Positions 34,855-43,620 of a DNA stretch of 64,000 nucleotides are shown here, piece by piece (the stretch's first letter is position 1; each line of letters starts with the position of its first letter). The notes under the pieces are model-generated. The model was given only the letters and a program-made list of their open reading frames with translations, did not search any database and was not told the DNA's origin. Origin of the DNA: Caryophanales bacterium UBA1188 (lineage in GTDB: Bacteria; Bacillota_I; Bacilli_A; Izemoplasmatales; UBA1188); contig DBYK01000003.1 of assembly GCA_002310135.1 (NCBI GenBank), forward strand, positions 1-64,000, given 5' to 3'. The position numbers and the translations under genes were made by a program.

Positions 34855-35763
34855 ATGGATAAAAAGATGTTGACTACATCCAAAAATCATGATGTAGTTT
34901 TATACGTTTATGACGATGTCAAGAATCCTAAAGCTGTTATTCAAATTGTCCATGGAGCCTCTGAACATTTTACAAGATACGAAGATTTTATCAAATTTTT
35001 AAATGAAAAGGGTTTTATATGCGTTGGCAATGACATTCTAGGTCATGGTGATTCATCTCATGCTGATGCAAATTACATATATTTCGAAAAAGATGAAGCA
35101 TATGAATCCATTACAATGGTTAAGGATTATGCTTTAAAAGAATATCCAGATTACCCTTTATATCTATTAGGACATTCAATGGGTTCTTTCCTAGCTAGAA
35201 AGTTATTAATTGATTATCCTGATGCTTATAAAAAAGCAATTATTTCTGGGACAACTACAATGCCTTTATTCTTAACAAAAGCAGCTAAAACACTAGCTTC
35301 AATTACAAGATTATTTAGAGGTGCAAAAGGCATATCTCCATTACTAAGCGAATTAGGAATGAACGGTCTTCCTAAGAAGATGCAAAAAGCTAATTTACTT
35401 CCTGATGGTGATTTATGGATAACACATAGGCCTGAAATCGCTAAATATTATCAAGAATCTCCAATTTGTGGCGAAGATTTCACTGTAGCAGCTTATCAAG
35501 GAATGTTTTCTTGGATAGATTATGTTTCTAATAAGAAAAATGTTAATAAAGGTAATAAAAATACACCTATTTTATTTATTTCTGGACAAGAAGATCCACT
35601 AAGTACATTTGGTAAAGATATAGAAACAACAGTAAAAATGTATCAAGAGCTTGAATATCATTATATTGAATCAATTATATATGATAATATGAGACATGAA
35701 GTGCTTAATGAGATAGATAATCAAAAAGTATACGAAGATTGCAATAGATTCTTTGAAATTTAG
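34855..35763 (+). CDS. Alpha/beta hydrolase, lysophospholipase-like
   Basis: This 302-residue cytosolic enzyme belongs to the serine-hydrolase (monoacylglycerol lipase-like) group. The opening VIQIVHGASEHFTRYEDF gives the oxyanion region. The nucleophile is in GHSMGS (Ser about 108). GQEDPLS (about 245) supplies the probable Asp and MRHEVLNE (about 280) the His. The ATG at 34855 is preferred over a GTG at 34846 because AGGTGA (34844-34849) fits the ATG and overlaps the GTG. The gene is single, on the strand opposite to its neighbours, with its own promoter and terminator. The substrate is not known. Confidence 0.88.
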   Translation: MDKKMLTTSKNHDVVLYVYDDVKNPKAVIQIVHGASEHFTRYEDFIKFLNEKGFICVGNDILGHGDSSHADANYIYFEKDEAYESITMVKDYALKEYPDYPLYLLGHSMGSFLARKLLIDYPDAYKKAIISGTTTMPLFLTKAAKTLASITRLFRGAKGISPLLSELGMNGLPKKMQKANLLPDGDLWITHRPEIAKYYQESPICGEDFTVAAYQGMFSWIDYVSNKKNVNKGNKNTPILFISGQEDPLSTFGKDIETTVKMYQELEYHYIESIIYDNMRHEVLNEIDNQKVYEDCNRFFEI

Positions 35764-35796
35764 TTATAAATTATTAAATTTAATATAAATTATAAG

Positions 35797-35817
35797 AGCT
35801 GGAGAACTCCGGCTTTA
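35797..35817 (+). terminator. Terminator of the alpha/beta hydrolase gene
   Basis: AGCTGGA (35797-35803) pairs with TCCGGCT (35808-35814), with one G-U pair and a GAAC tetraloop, then TTT. The T tract is short. Confidence 0.55.
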
Positions 35818-35862
35818 TCACTTTTAAATACAAAAATATATACTTAAAATACTATTAAGTTA

Positions 35863-35874
35863 AAAAACGTTTGC
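35863..35874. promoter_or_regulatory. Inverted copy of the GCAAACGTTTTT motif
   Basis: AAAAACGTTTGC is the exact reverse complement of the 12-mer at 34744-34755. It lies between the terminators of two converging genes, away from any obvious promoter. A 15-bp version, AAAACGTTTGCATTA, recurs within deoD at 36270-36284. Confidence 0.3.
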
Positions 35875-35897
35875 ATTATTTTATATAATCAAAATAA

Positions 35898-35925
35898 AAA
35901 AGAGCTATAAAGCTCCTTTTTTTTA
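35898..35925. terminator. Terminator of the deoC-deoD operon
   Basis: GAGCT (35902-35906) and AGCTC (35911-35915) pair around ATAA, with A and T tracts on each side. It sits just past the deoD stop on the minus strand and could work both ways. Confidence 0.75.
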
Positions 35926-35938
35926 TTGAAATATAATC

Positions 35939-36652
35939 TTATAATTTAATAGCAGATTCTAAAGCAAGAGTAATCATCTTATTGAATGATTTTTCTCTTT
36001 GTTCTGGTGTTGTTTCTTGATGAGTACATAATGAATCACTTATTGTAACAATACAAGCAGCATTTTTATTTAATACTTTAGCATTTGCAAACAAAGCGAA
36101 TGATTCCATTTCAACACAATAGCAATTCATATCATCAACTACCTTCTTATAGTTTGATTTAGATTCATGATAGAAAACATCTGATGAATGAATTCTTCCT
36201 TTGATAATTTCATAATTTAACTGACTTGCAGTATCCTCGATGATATTGTTTAATTCAGTGCTAGGGTCCAAAACGTTTGCATTAATTCCATTAAATATAC
36301 TTGCAAATGTCGATTCACTATATGCATCATTTGCCAGTACAATATCGAATAAATTCAATTCATTTAAGTAAGCTCCAGCTGAACCAATTCTTATAATATT
36401 ATCTACATCATAGAACTTATATAACTCATAAGAATAGATTCCAATTGATGGCATACCCATGCCAGAACCCATAACAGATATTCTTTTCCCTTTATAAGTT
36501 CCAGTATAACCAAACATATTTCTAACTTTATTAAAACAAACAACATCTTCTAAGAAATTATCAGCAATATATTTGGCTCTTAATGGATCGCCAGGCATAA
36601 GTACTGTCTTTGCAATATCTCCGTTTTTTGCTTTATTATGTGGTGTGGACAT
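35939..36652 (-). CDS. deoD: Purine-nucleoside phosphorylase, DeoD type
   Basis: This 237-residue hexameric PNP splits purine (deoxy)nucleosides with phosphate. The family motifs are STPHNKAKNGDIAKTVLMPG (2-21), DPLRAKYIA (22-30), GSGMGMPSIGIYSYELY (about 63-79) and MESFALF (about 180-186). ISDSLCTH near 203-210 carries the catalytic Asp. It lies 9 bp after deoC. Together with deoC and pdp it forms a deoxynucleoside salvage route. A LacI-like AAACGTTT site occurs within its coding region. Confidence 0.95.
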   Translation of the reverse strand: MSTPHNKAKNGDIAKTVLMPGDPLRAKYIADNFLEDVVCFNKVRNMFGYTGTYKGKRISVMGSGMGMPSIGIYSYELYKFYDVDNIIRIGSAGAYLNELNLFDIVLANDAYSESTFASIFNGINANVLDPSTELNNIIEDTASQLNYEIIKGRIHSSDVFYHESKSNYKKVVDDMNCYCVEMESFALFANAKVLNKNAACIVTISDSLCTHQETTPEQREKSFNKMITLALESAIKL

Positions 36653-36661
36653 AAAACCTCC

Positions 36662-37300
36662 TTATTTTACTATTTCTACTCCTTTTGAAGTACCTATTCT
36701 AGATGCGCCAGCTTTAGTCATATTTAGTGCATCTTCTTTATTTGAGATTCCACCAGAAGCTTTAACTTTTGCATCATTTCCTACAGTTTTATACATTAAT
36801 TCTACATTTTCAACAGTTGCATTTCCAGTTCCAAAGCCAGTGGATGTTTTAACAAAATCAGCACCAGCTTTAACTGATATTTTGCATGCTTCTACTATTT
36901 CTTCTTTTGTAAGATAACAAGTTTCAATAATAACCTTTAATACTAAAGATTTGCACACGTTTTTGATTTTTTTGATTTCATTATAAACATAATCGTAGTC
37001 TTTATCTTTAAGTTTTGCAACGTTTATAACCATATCTATTTCTTGTGCACCTTTTTTAATCGCGTCTTCAGTTTCAAACACTTTAGTTTCAGTAGTATTT
37101 TGGCCTAGAGGGAATCCAATTACTGTACAGACTAAACAATCACTACCTTTAAGTAGTTCTTTAGCTAAAGGAATATTACAAGGATTTACACAAACACTTT
37201 TAAAACCATATTCTTTAGCTTCTTCACATAATTTAACAATTACATCTTTTTCCCCGAATGCTTTTAAATATGTATGATCTATTAACTTATTTAATTCCAT
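36662..37300 (-). CDS. deoC: Deoxyribose-phosphate aldolase
   Basis: This 212-residue TIM-barrel aldolase cleaves deoxyribose-5-phosphate to acetaldehyde and glyceraldehyde-3-phosphate. It shows DHTYLKAF (8-15), KSVCVNPCN (about 34-42) and LKVIIETCYL. The Schiff-base Lys is in DFVKTSTGFG (about residue 150), and VKASGGIS holds the second Lys. It is downstream of yggT by 8 bp and followed by deoD after 9 bp. Confidence 0.96.
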   Translation of the reverse strand: MELNKLIDHTYLKAFGEKDVIVKLCEEAKEYGFKSVCVNPCNIPLAKELLKGSDCLVCTVIGFPLGQNTTETKVFETEDAIKKGAQEIDMVINVAKLKDKDYDYVYNEIKKIKNVCKSLVLKVIIETCYLTKEEIVEACKISVKAGADFVKTSTGFGTGNATVENVELMYKTVGNDAKVKASGGISNKEDALNMTKAGASRIGTSKGVEIVK

Positions 37301-37308
37301 ATTTCCTC

Positions 37309-37587
37309 CTATAAAACTATAGCTAAATATCTAATTAATTCAAGTAATAAATAATATAAAATTAGTCCTAATGTTGCGCCTAAATCAAATCCACCAAGTA
37401 TTAATTTATTTGATACTATTTTCATGAATGGACTTGAGATTTTCTCAAATAAATTAAAGATTTTAGTTCCATAAAGTGGACTAATCCAAGTCATTATAAA
37501 GAATATAACTATTAGAAGATAATATATTAGTCCTATATAGTATAATATTTGAAAAAAATATCCAAAAATAGATAAAAAATTAAACAT
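37309..37587 (-). CDS. yggT: YggT-family membrane protein
   Basis: This 92-residue protein has two hydrophobic hairpins (about 10-35 and 65-90). Between them lies the family loop SPLYGTKIFNLFEKISSPFM. YggT/YlmG proteins sit next to sepF in many Gram-positive genomes and are linked to envelope or division-site functions. It starts 6 bp after the sepF stop here, keeping that pairing. The molecular role is unknown. Confidence 0.85.
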   Translation of the reverse strand: MFNFLSIFGYFFQILYYIGLIYYLLIVIFFIMTWISPLYGTKIFNLFEKISSPFMKIVSNKLILGGFDLGATLGLILYYLLLELIRYLAIVL

Positions 37588-37593
37588 TATTAA

Positions 37594-37881
37594 TTATTTC
37601 CCATATTTTTGTATAAATGCTTTTAATTCAGGGTCTTTATAATGTTCTTTTAAAGCAAATATAAATATATTCTTAGATAATGGTTTTACATAACCATCAA
37701 CTGAATAATTAACCCCTGATAAGAAATATAGGACTTTGTCTCCTTGATCTTTTGGACAATCATTAAAATCTAGACATAAAGGTGTTCCTTCAAGCATTAG
37801 ATTTGCAAATTTTAAAGTATTTGAATCATCTTCAACTTTACTAAATTTCATTATTTTCATTATGTTATCATCTTTTTTCAT
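37594..37881 (-). CDS. sepF: Cell division protein SepF
   Basis: This 95-residue protein matches the SepF core: FANLMLEGTPLCLDFNDCP followed by DQGDKVLYFLSGVNYSVDGYVKPLS. SepF polymerises at the membrane and tethers FtsZ filaments. The N-terminal amphipathic anchor is brief and the linker shorter than in Bacillus (about 150 residues in full). ATG at 37881 fits AGGTGA six bases upstream; a GTG at 37890 would overlap that site. ylmH and divIVA, which often follow sepF-yggT, are absent. Confidence 0.88.
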   Translation of the reverse strand: MKKDDNIMKIMKFSKVEDDSNTLKFANLMLEGTPLCLDFNDCPKDQGDKVLYFLSGVNYSVDGYVKPLSKNIFIFALKEHYKDPELKAFIQKYGK

Positions 37882-37909
37882 ATATATCACCTAAATTAAT
37901 TATATCATA

Positions 37910-38512
37910 TTAATTTTTGTTTTTTTCGTAATAGGAATATCTACATCCACAATAATCTTGTCTATATAAACCAAATTCTTTAGAATTTTTAATAGAATTT
38001 TTGTATCCATCTTTTTTCTTAAAATCAGAATATAAATATTTGACACCATATTTATTCTCTAATTCCTGACCAATTTCATTTAAAATGACAGCGTTTTTAT
38101 ATGGAGAAATAGATAGAGTTGTTGTGAAATATTTGAAATTATGTTCTTTTGCGTATCTAGCTGTGAATTCTAGCCTTAATCTATAACATATATGGCATCT
38201 TTCTTGACCTTCTCTATCATTTTCATGACCGATAACTTTATTTAAGAATTCATCTTCATTGTAATCTACATCAATTATTTCAAAATTATAATGTTGTTTA
38301 AGTTTTTCAAACATGTCATATCTTAAATCGTATTCATCTTTAGGATAAATATTTGGATTGTAATATAAAAGAACGATATCAAAATAAGGACTTAATTGAT
38401 CAAATACACCACTTGTGCATGGAGCGCAACACACGTGGAGTAATATCTTTTCTTTTTTAGTTTTTAATTCTTTTAATTTATTTTCAGTTTCAACTTTATT
38501 CAATTGATTCAC
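37910..38512 (-). CDS. queH: Epoxyqueuosine reductase QueH
   Basis: This 200-residue enzyme performs the last step of queuosine synthesis on tRNA in organisms without QueG. The cysteines are in place: HVCCAPCTSG (about 28-37), ERCHICYRLR (about 102-111), and the late CGC in QDYCGCRYS. The LSISPYKN segment is typical. It overlaps the flavoprotein gene by 17 bp. No other queuosine gene is visible in this window, so the precursor may be salvaged or made elsewhere. Confidence 0.93.
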   Translation of the reverse strand: MNQLNKVETENKLKELKTKKEKILLHVCCAPCTSGVFDQLSPYFDIVLLYYNPNIYPKDEYDLRYDMFEKLKQHYNFEIIDVDYNEDEFLNKVIGHENDREGQERCHICYRLRLEFTARYAKEHNFKYFTTTLSISPYKNAVILNEIGQELENKYGVKYLYSDFKKKDGYKNSIKNSKEFGLYRQDYCGCRYSYYEKNKN

Positions 38513-39662
38513 CCACTTTAATCCCGCTTAATATTGCGAATGATATATTATATCCTCCACATGGAGCATCACAATCTAATATATCACCTGAAAAATATAG
38601 GCCACTAAATTTATTTGATTCTAATTCTTCATTTATTTCTTTAGAATCTATTCCACCACATGTAACTTGTGCATGCTCAAAATCACCTAAAGAATCTATT
38701 TCAAATTTAAATGATTTGATATCATTTATTATATCATTTAAATTATTACATCTTTGATATAGAATATTGGCTAAATTTGGATGAAATAAACCTAATAATG
38801 TTTTATTTAAATCATTTTCTTTTTTAAATAATTTTAATAAATCATCTTTAGAATAATCTTCCATAAAATCTATTGTCAAATATGGTTTAGATATTAAATG
38901 ATTTTTATATAAATATGCCAGTTTAGATGAGACATTAAAAGTAACAATCCCAGATATTGCTTTATCTTTAAATAATATTTCACCACTTTCACTATAAATA
39001 TGATCATTGCTATTATATAGTGATATGCATGCTTTAAATCTCAATCCAGATAATTCTTTTAATACATCTGTTTCTTTACAATTAATATAAATGTTTGATG
39101 GAAAAATATCAGTAAAATTAATACCTAAAGATTTTATAGATTTAAAAATAATGCCATCTGAGCCCAAGCTTGGATAATTAATTGACCCAGTAGATATTAA
39201 AATATTTTTTGATTTAAATTCTTTATTATCTATAGATAATAGAGTCCATATTTTTGATGATTTATCATATTCAATACTTATTATAGTTGTCTTTAATAGG
39301 ACATCATCTTCATTTATTAAAGATGTTAGTAATGTTTGAACTGATTTAGCGCTATTAGAATATGGATAGAATCTTCCTTCTTCATCTTTATAATATACAA
39401 TTCCTAAATCATCAAAAAGTGATAATATCTTTTTATTATTAATAATTAGGTTTTTGAAATTTTCACCATTATTATATTTTTTATAATTTAAATAATCATT
39501 TGTGAAGTTGCATTTACCATTGCCACTAATAGATAGTTTTTTTAATAATGAATTATTTCTTTCAATTATTAAACATTTTGAATTTGGTTTTCTCTTTTTA
39601 TAAGTAAGGTATGAAAAAACTCCTGATATACCACCACCAATAATTATAAAGTCATATATCAT
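38496..39662 (-). CDS. HI0933/BaiN-type flavoprotein
   Basis: This 388-residue protein has a dinucleotide-binding N-terminus (FIIIGGGISGVFS, about 5-17) and the family motif SGNGKCNFTN (about 46-55). The C-terminal FAD motif CDAPCGGYNISFAILSG is near residues 365-381, and GGIDSKEIN is also present. Homologues are annotated as NAD(P)/FAD-dependent oxidoreductases of unknown physiological reaction, including the bile-acid BaiN. Overlaps of 4 bp with rluD and 17 bp with queH place it firmly in the operon. Confidence 0.88.
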   Translation of the reverse strand: MIYDFIIIGGGISGVFSYLTYKKRKPNSKCLIIERNNSLLKKLSISGNGKCNFTNDYLNYKKYNNGENFKNLIINNKKILSLFDDLGIVYYKDEEGRFYPYSNSAKSVQTLLTSLINEDDVLLKTTIISIEYDKSSKIWTLLSIDNKEFKSKNILISTGSINYPSLGSDGIIFKSIKSLGINFTDIFPSNIYINCKETDVLKELSGLRFKACISLYNSNDHIYSESGEILFKDKAISGIVTFNVSSKLAYLYKNHLISKPYLTIDFMEDYSKDDLLKLFKKENDLNKTLLGLFHPNLANILYQRCNNLNDIINDIKSFKFEIDSLGDFEHAQVTCGGIDSKEINEELESNKFSGLYFSGDILDCDAPCGGYNISFAILSGIKVGESIE

Positions 39663-40561
39663 TTTTTCTTCCCCCTAAGTTCATTTAATTTAGTTTCAAA
39701 ATAAGGAGGAAGTGGATAACTAAATTCTTTATATTCTTTAGTTTCAGGGTCTAAATATCCTATTATTCCAGCATGTAAATATTGACCATTTTCTCTTCCT
39801 TTACTAGATTTTGAATAAAGAGGATCTCCAAATATAGAATGACCAATATAATCCATATGAACTCTTATTTGATGAGTTCTTCCAGTCTTTAAAACACACT
39901 CTATAAATGTATAATCTTTAAATCTTTCTATTACATGAAATGTAGTAATTGATTCTTTTCCGCCTTCAATTACTTTATATTTAAGTCTATTCTTAGGGTC
40001 TCTTCCTATTGGAGCATTTATTATGCCATTATTTTCAAGTATTATTCCATGAACAAGAGCATAATATACTCTTCTAATAGTTTTATTCTTTAATTGATTT
40101 GAAAGTGATGTATGAGCTTTATCGTTTTTCGCAACTAATAATAATCCTGTAGTATCTTTATCAATTCTATGAACGATTCCTGGCCTAATTACGCCATTTA
40201 TTGTGGATAATTCATCTAATGAATAAAGCAGTCCATTAACTAATGTTTTATCATAATTTCCAGCTGCAGGATGAACCACCATTCCTTTAGGTTTATATAT
40301 CACGGCGACATTTTTGTCTTGATATATAATCTCTATATTTAGATTTTCTGGAGTTAAATCTATTTTTTTAGGTTCTAATAATTCATATTCAATTTTTTGA
40401 TTCATTTTTAAAATATAATTAGATTTAACTATTTTTCCATCAACAAACACAAGTTCACTATCTATCATTTTTTGAACTTGTGTTCTAGATATATCAAGAA
40501 CTTTAGATAAATACTTATCTATTCTTTTTTCATCTTCATCTAAATATGTGATTTTATGCAT
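39659..40561 (-). CDS. rluD: RluD-type rRNA pseudouridine synthase
   Basis: This 300-residue enzyme has an N-terminal S4 RNA-binding domain (about 12-65) and a RluA-family catalytic domain with GIVHRIDKDTTGLLLVAKN (about 132-150; Asp in RIDKDT). It also carries RTHQIRVHMDYIGHSIFGD. Substrate specificity within RluD/YlyB cannot be decided by reading. lspA precedes it with an 8-bp overlap, the standard lspA-rluD arrangement of Bacillota. Confidence 0.92.
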   Translation of the reverse strand: MHKITYLDEDEKRIDKYLSKVLDISRTQVQKMIDSELVFVDGKIVKSNYILKMNQKIEYELLEPKKIDLTPENLNIEIIYQDKNVAVIYKPKGMVVHPAAGNYDKTLVNGLLYSLDELSTINGVIRPGIVHRIDKDTTGLLLVAKNDKAHTSLSNQLKNKTIRRVYYALVHGIILENNGIINAPIGRDPKNRLKYKVIEGGKESITTFHVIERFKDYTFIECVLKTGRTHQIRVHMDYIGHSIFGDPLYSKSSKGRENGQYLHAGIIGYLDPETKEYKEFSYPLPPYFETKLNELRGKKK

Positions 40562-41072
40562 TTTTTTCTTTATTCTTATTCTTCTTTGTATCTATAAATA
40601 AAATATATATTATAAACATAATAGACCCTATAACGAGGAAAATATCCGCAATGTTAAAGATAGGAAAAAAGTACTTTTCGAAGTGGAAACCATCCTTGAA
40701 TGATGGATAATATAATATGAAACTTAAAAAATCAATTACAGAGTGATCAGCTTGGAATAACCTATCTATAAAATTACCTATTGTCCCACCAAACAAGAAA
40801 CCGAGTGTAACTATAAACCATTTATCTTTCTTAATGCTTAATTTAAAAGATAAAAATATGAATATTCCAAGTGCGATGATTGTTAAGAGGATTAATATCC
40901 AAAGCTTAACATCTATTCCCCAAGCTATTCCATCATTTCTCACATAACATATGTTAAAAAAATCCTTTATTACAGTTACAGAATCATAAAGAACCATATT
41001 ATCTGTAATTATAAATTTAGTTAATTGATCAAGAATTATTATACAAATTCCTATAATAAAAACATATAACAT
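40554..41072 (-). CDS. lspA: Lipoprotein signal peptidase (signal peptidase II)
   Basis: This 172-residue aspartic membrane protease removes lipoprotein signal peptides. Four membrane helices are visible. The motifs are LDQLTKFII (about 14-22), CYVRNDGIAWG (about 47-57), and the catalytic Asp pair in GNFIDRLF...VIDFLSF (about 101-121) and FNIADIFLVIG (about 143-153). The extracellular loop around FKDGFHFEKYFF is slightly long. Its substrates here include the lipoproteins at 43066, 43621 and 59870. Confidence 0.95.
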   Translation of the reverse strand: MLYVFIIGICIIILDQLTKFIITDNMVLYDSVTVIKDFFNICYVRNDGIAWGIDVKLWILILLTIIALGIFIFLSFKLSIKKDKWFIVTLGFLFGGTIGNFIDRLFQADHSVIDFLSFILYYPSFKDGFHFEKYFFPIFNIADIFLVIGSIMFIIYILFIDTKKNKNKEKNA

Positions 41073-41080
41073 AATCTAAC

Positions 41081-41458
41081 CTACAAAACAATTATTGGAA
41101 TAATAAATACAGCTGCTATAATGGTGGCTATAATAATTAATGTGAAGGTAATTAGAAAATCAATTAAAGTTATTAATTTATAATTTATATCTTCATCTTT
41201 TTTGTATCTTAATAAAATATTATTTCTAAATAGATAAAAAACACATGATAAGCCTGAGAATATTATGCAAGTTAAGATGAGCAAAAGATATGGTCTCATA
41301 AGGAATGATAAATAAAGCTGTATGAGGATTAAAATTAATGGAATTGCAATAATTATCATCGCTAAAAAAGAGCCTAAATTAGACCTTCTAATTTCTTTTT
41401 TATCATATATCTCGTATATGAGATTTGTGCTCTTCTTATACTCTTTTATAATATTCAT
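41081..41458 (-). CDS. Small membrane protein of unknown function
   Basis: This 125-residue protein has a basic cytosolic N-terminus (about 1-28) and then three or four hydrophobic segments (about 29-50, 54-77 and 96-124). No motif is recognised. It sits 8 bp before lspA and 1 bp after the Lon-like protease gene, so it is expressed with them. A role alongside a membrane-anchored protease or lipoprotein maturation is only a guess. Confidence 0.6.
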   Translation of the reverse strand: MNIIKEYKKSTNLIYEIYDKKEIRRSNLGSFLAMIIIAIPLILILIQLYLSFLMRPYLLLILTCIIFSGLSCVFYLFRNNILLRYKKDEDINYKLITLIDFLITFTLIIIATIIAAVFIIPIIVL

Positions 41459-41459
41459 T

Positions 41460-42542
41460 TTAACCTTTTAAATCATTTATAATATCTATTAAATATTCAA
41501 CTTTAACTATTTTAATTTTATCTAAAATACCGTATTTAGTTGCGGCTTTTATGCATGCATCATAATTTTCTTTCGGACAATAAAATATATCCATATTATC
41601 GATATATGCTGCATATATCTTTTGTTCGACACAACCAATTGGTCCTACTTTAGAAAATGATTCAATATTTCCATCTCCATCAAGACTATAAGAAATTGTT
41701 CCAGTTCCTGAAATCTTTCTTCCCTTAAGTAGGTCTTCTCTGCTTGATACTAAATAGATATACAAAGCTTCCATAGCGCCACCTGATGGGCCTTCAGTAT
41801 AAACATTTGATATTTCAGTTTTTATTCCATCTTTTAAAGTGTATGTAGTTTTGATAGTTATTCCAAAGATTTCTGAATTATTTTGAAGTCTCTTTTTTAT
41901 ATTGATTGTGTATTCGTTTCCAATTTTATCTTCTATATAGAGTGTCGCAATTTCACCAACATTTTTGGTTTTTAAATAATCTGATACTTCACTTACTTTA
42001 GGATTAGAATTTGGATTATTTTCATATCCTGTGACTTTTTTACCTACAATAAATAAATATGAATTCTCATTCTTAATATTAGAATCTAAGATTACACAAT
42101 CAATATCTGAATTTGCGCTATAAATATATGTGAATTCGTTGTAGAAATCTACTTCATCTTCAATTAAGAGAGAGTATGCTGCAAGACTCGCATTATTAAA
42201 AGATTCATCACTATCAAATCTTCCGATAGCACTTGAGAGTTTAGGATCACTTGATGCAATATCTTCTTTAGTCATCTTATAAGTTACTGCATAAACTGCA
42301 TCTTTGGTTAATAAATACTGAAATAGAGTTGGCCTTTCATAAGTCAATACATAGACAGCAGAAACACTACCATTTAGATTATTATCCTTATCAACAATGG
42401 TAATCTTGTTTTTGATATCTGTAGTATTTCCTGGCAAATATAGATAATAATCAACTCTTACTATGCATAAGAGGACAACTATTACATATATTGATGAAAA
42501 GCGGAAAAACCATTTTTGAAAATCTTTAAAAAATGATTTCAT
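41460..42542 (-). CDS. Membrane-anchored Lon-like protease, YlbL/SepM type
   Basis: This 360-residue protein has one N-terminal membrane helix (about 15-34). A divergent central region corresponds to the PDZ domain of the family (about 150-225), and the C-terminal domain is Lon-type proteolytic. The catalytic Ser is in EGPSGGAMEAL (about 253-263) and the Lys in GPIGCVEQKIYAAY (about 300-313), after the hallmark GRKISGTGTIS. Relatives such as SepM process secreted peptides outside the cell. It overlaps the dCMP deaminase gene by 4 bp. Confidence 0.85.
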   Translation of the reverse strand: MKSFFKDFQKWFFRFSSIYVIVVLLCIVRVDYYLYLPGNTTDIKNKITIVDKDNNLNGSVSAVYVLTYERPTLFQYLLTKDAVYAVTYKMTKEDIASSDPKLSSAIGRFDSDESFNNASLAAYSLLIEDEVDFYNEFTYIYSANSDIDCVILDSNIKNENSYLFIVGKKVTGYENNPNSNPKVSEVSDYLKTKNVGEIATLYIEDKIGNEYTINIKKRLQNNSEIFGITIKTTYTLKDGIKTEISNVYTEGPSGGAMEALYIYLVSSREDLLKGRKISGTGTISYSLDGDGNIESFSKVGPIGCVEQKIYAAYIDNMDIFYCPKENYDACIKAATKYGILDKIKIVKVEYLIDIINDLKG

Positions 42543-43006
42543 TTAAGTGTAACTTCTATTTCCTTCATCTGTCTTGTCTTTATTCCAGCGAGTTCTAATA
42601 GTTTTCTTGATGCGACAACATTATCATCATCGTGATGAAAATCTTGCATATAAACTATTTCTTTTATGCCAGATTGAATTAATAGTTTTGTGCATTCATT
42701 ACATGGGAAGAGTGAAACATAGATAGTTGCGCCTTTTAAATCTTTTGTAGAATTTAAAATAGCATTAGCTTCAGCATGTACTACATATGGATATTTAGTA
42801 TCTAAATATGCTCCTGTTCTATCCCAAGGCAATAAATCATCATTTATAACTCTTGGAACACCATTATAACCAATACCTATAATTTTGTTTTCATCATTTA
42901 CGATGCAACAGCCAACTTGAGTGCCAGGATCCTTACTTCTTTTCGCAGATAGTAAAGCAACTCCCATAAAATATTCATCCCAAGAAATATAATCTAATCT
43001 TTTCAT
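42539..43006 (-). CDS. comEB: dCMP deaminase
   Basis: This 155-residue zinc enzyme deaminates dCMP to dUMP, the substrate of thymidylate synthase. Zinc ligands are in HAEANAIL (about 77-84) and LFPCNECTKL (about 99-108). The opening WDEYFMGVALLSAKRSKDPGTQVG and GIGYNGVPR are typical of dCMP rather than cytidine deaminases. It begins the long operon that runs down to deoD. Confidence 0.92.
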   Translation of the reverse strand: MKRLDYISWDEYFMGVALLSAKRSKDPGTQVGCCIVNDENKIIGIGYNGVPRVINDDLLPWDRTGAYLDTKYPYVVHAEANAILNSTKDLKGATIYVSLFPCNECTKLLIQSGIKEIVYMQDFHHDDDNVVASRKLLELAGIKTRQMKEIEVTLK

Positions 43007-43032
43007 ATTTTACTCCTATAGTTTTTAATAAA

Positions 43033-43051
43033 GGCCGCAGATATAGCGGCC
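43033..43051 (-). terminator. GC-rich hairpin after the lipoprotein pair
   Basis: GGCCGC (43033-43038) pairs with GCGGCC (43046-43051) around a 7-nt loop. On the minus strand it follows the lipoprotein stop and is trailed by TTTATT. Six G-C pairs are striking in this AT-rich DNA. Confidence 0.65.
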
Positions 43052-43065
43052 ATAAAGATTCTAAG

Positions 43066-43611
43066 TTATTTTGTATTTAATGCTTTGTTTCTAATGAATT
43101 CAACTAATTCTTTGCAAGTGAGTCTTAATGTAAGACTAGAATTTTCAAGTCTAGATTCACCTTCTGGAATTTCACTTGAAGTTCTAATATCTTCGTATCT
43201 AATGTAGATTTCAATACTTAAAGTTGAAACTTCATCATAACCTTCACTATCAGTAGTGACTAGAATAAATGGTGCACTATATGTAGCGCTATTCTTTTCA
43301 AAATTAAGAGTTGTTTTATCTCCATCAGTAATAACATTATATGAACTTGAATATCCACCAATTTCAATTTTATGTTTTTGAAGAGAATATCTAGTATCTT
43401 TTAAAACCATATAAACATTCTTTAGCGCTTCATCTTCAATTGTAATATATAAATCACCAAATGCTAATTTGTCTCCAATATAATGTAGAACAAATGTTGT
43501 GCCTTTTTGTGATTCAATTTCTAAATTACCTGCTGCATTTGTTCTTTTTTGGCATGAAGCTAATGTGAAACATAATGCTATTAAAACTAATAATAAACCT
43601 ATTTTTTTCAT
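43066..43611 (-). CDS. Lipoprotein of unknown function
   Basis: This 181-residue protein begins with a lipoprotein signal (MKKIGLLLVLIALCF, lipobox LASC, Cys about 20). The mature part is predicted beta-rich, with acidic stretches, and no family is recognised. It follows the cyclophilin-like lipoprotein gene by 9 bp, so both are made together and probably act together at the cell surface. Confidence 0.7.
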   Translation of the reverse strand: MKKIGLLLVLIALCFTLASCQKRTNAAGNLEIESQKGTTFVLHYIGDKLAFGDLYITIEDEALKNVYMVLKDTRYSLQKHKIEIGGYSSSYNVITDGDKTTLNFEKNSATYSAPFILVTTDSEGYDEVSTLSIEIYIRYEDIRTSSEIPEGESRLENSSLTLRLTCKELVEFIRNKALNTK

Positions 43612-43620
43612 ATATTACTC

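Noticed and set aside
34681..34890. 69-codon minus-strand open frame in the ssb-hydrolase gap
   Set aside because: It overlaps the hydrolase promoter and start, has no ribosome site, and its product is an AT-driven Lys/Ile/Tyr/Phe-rich sequence.
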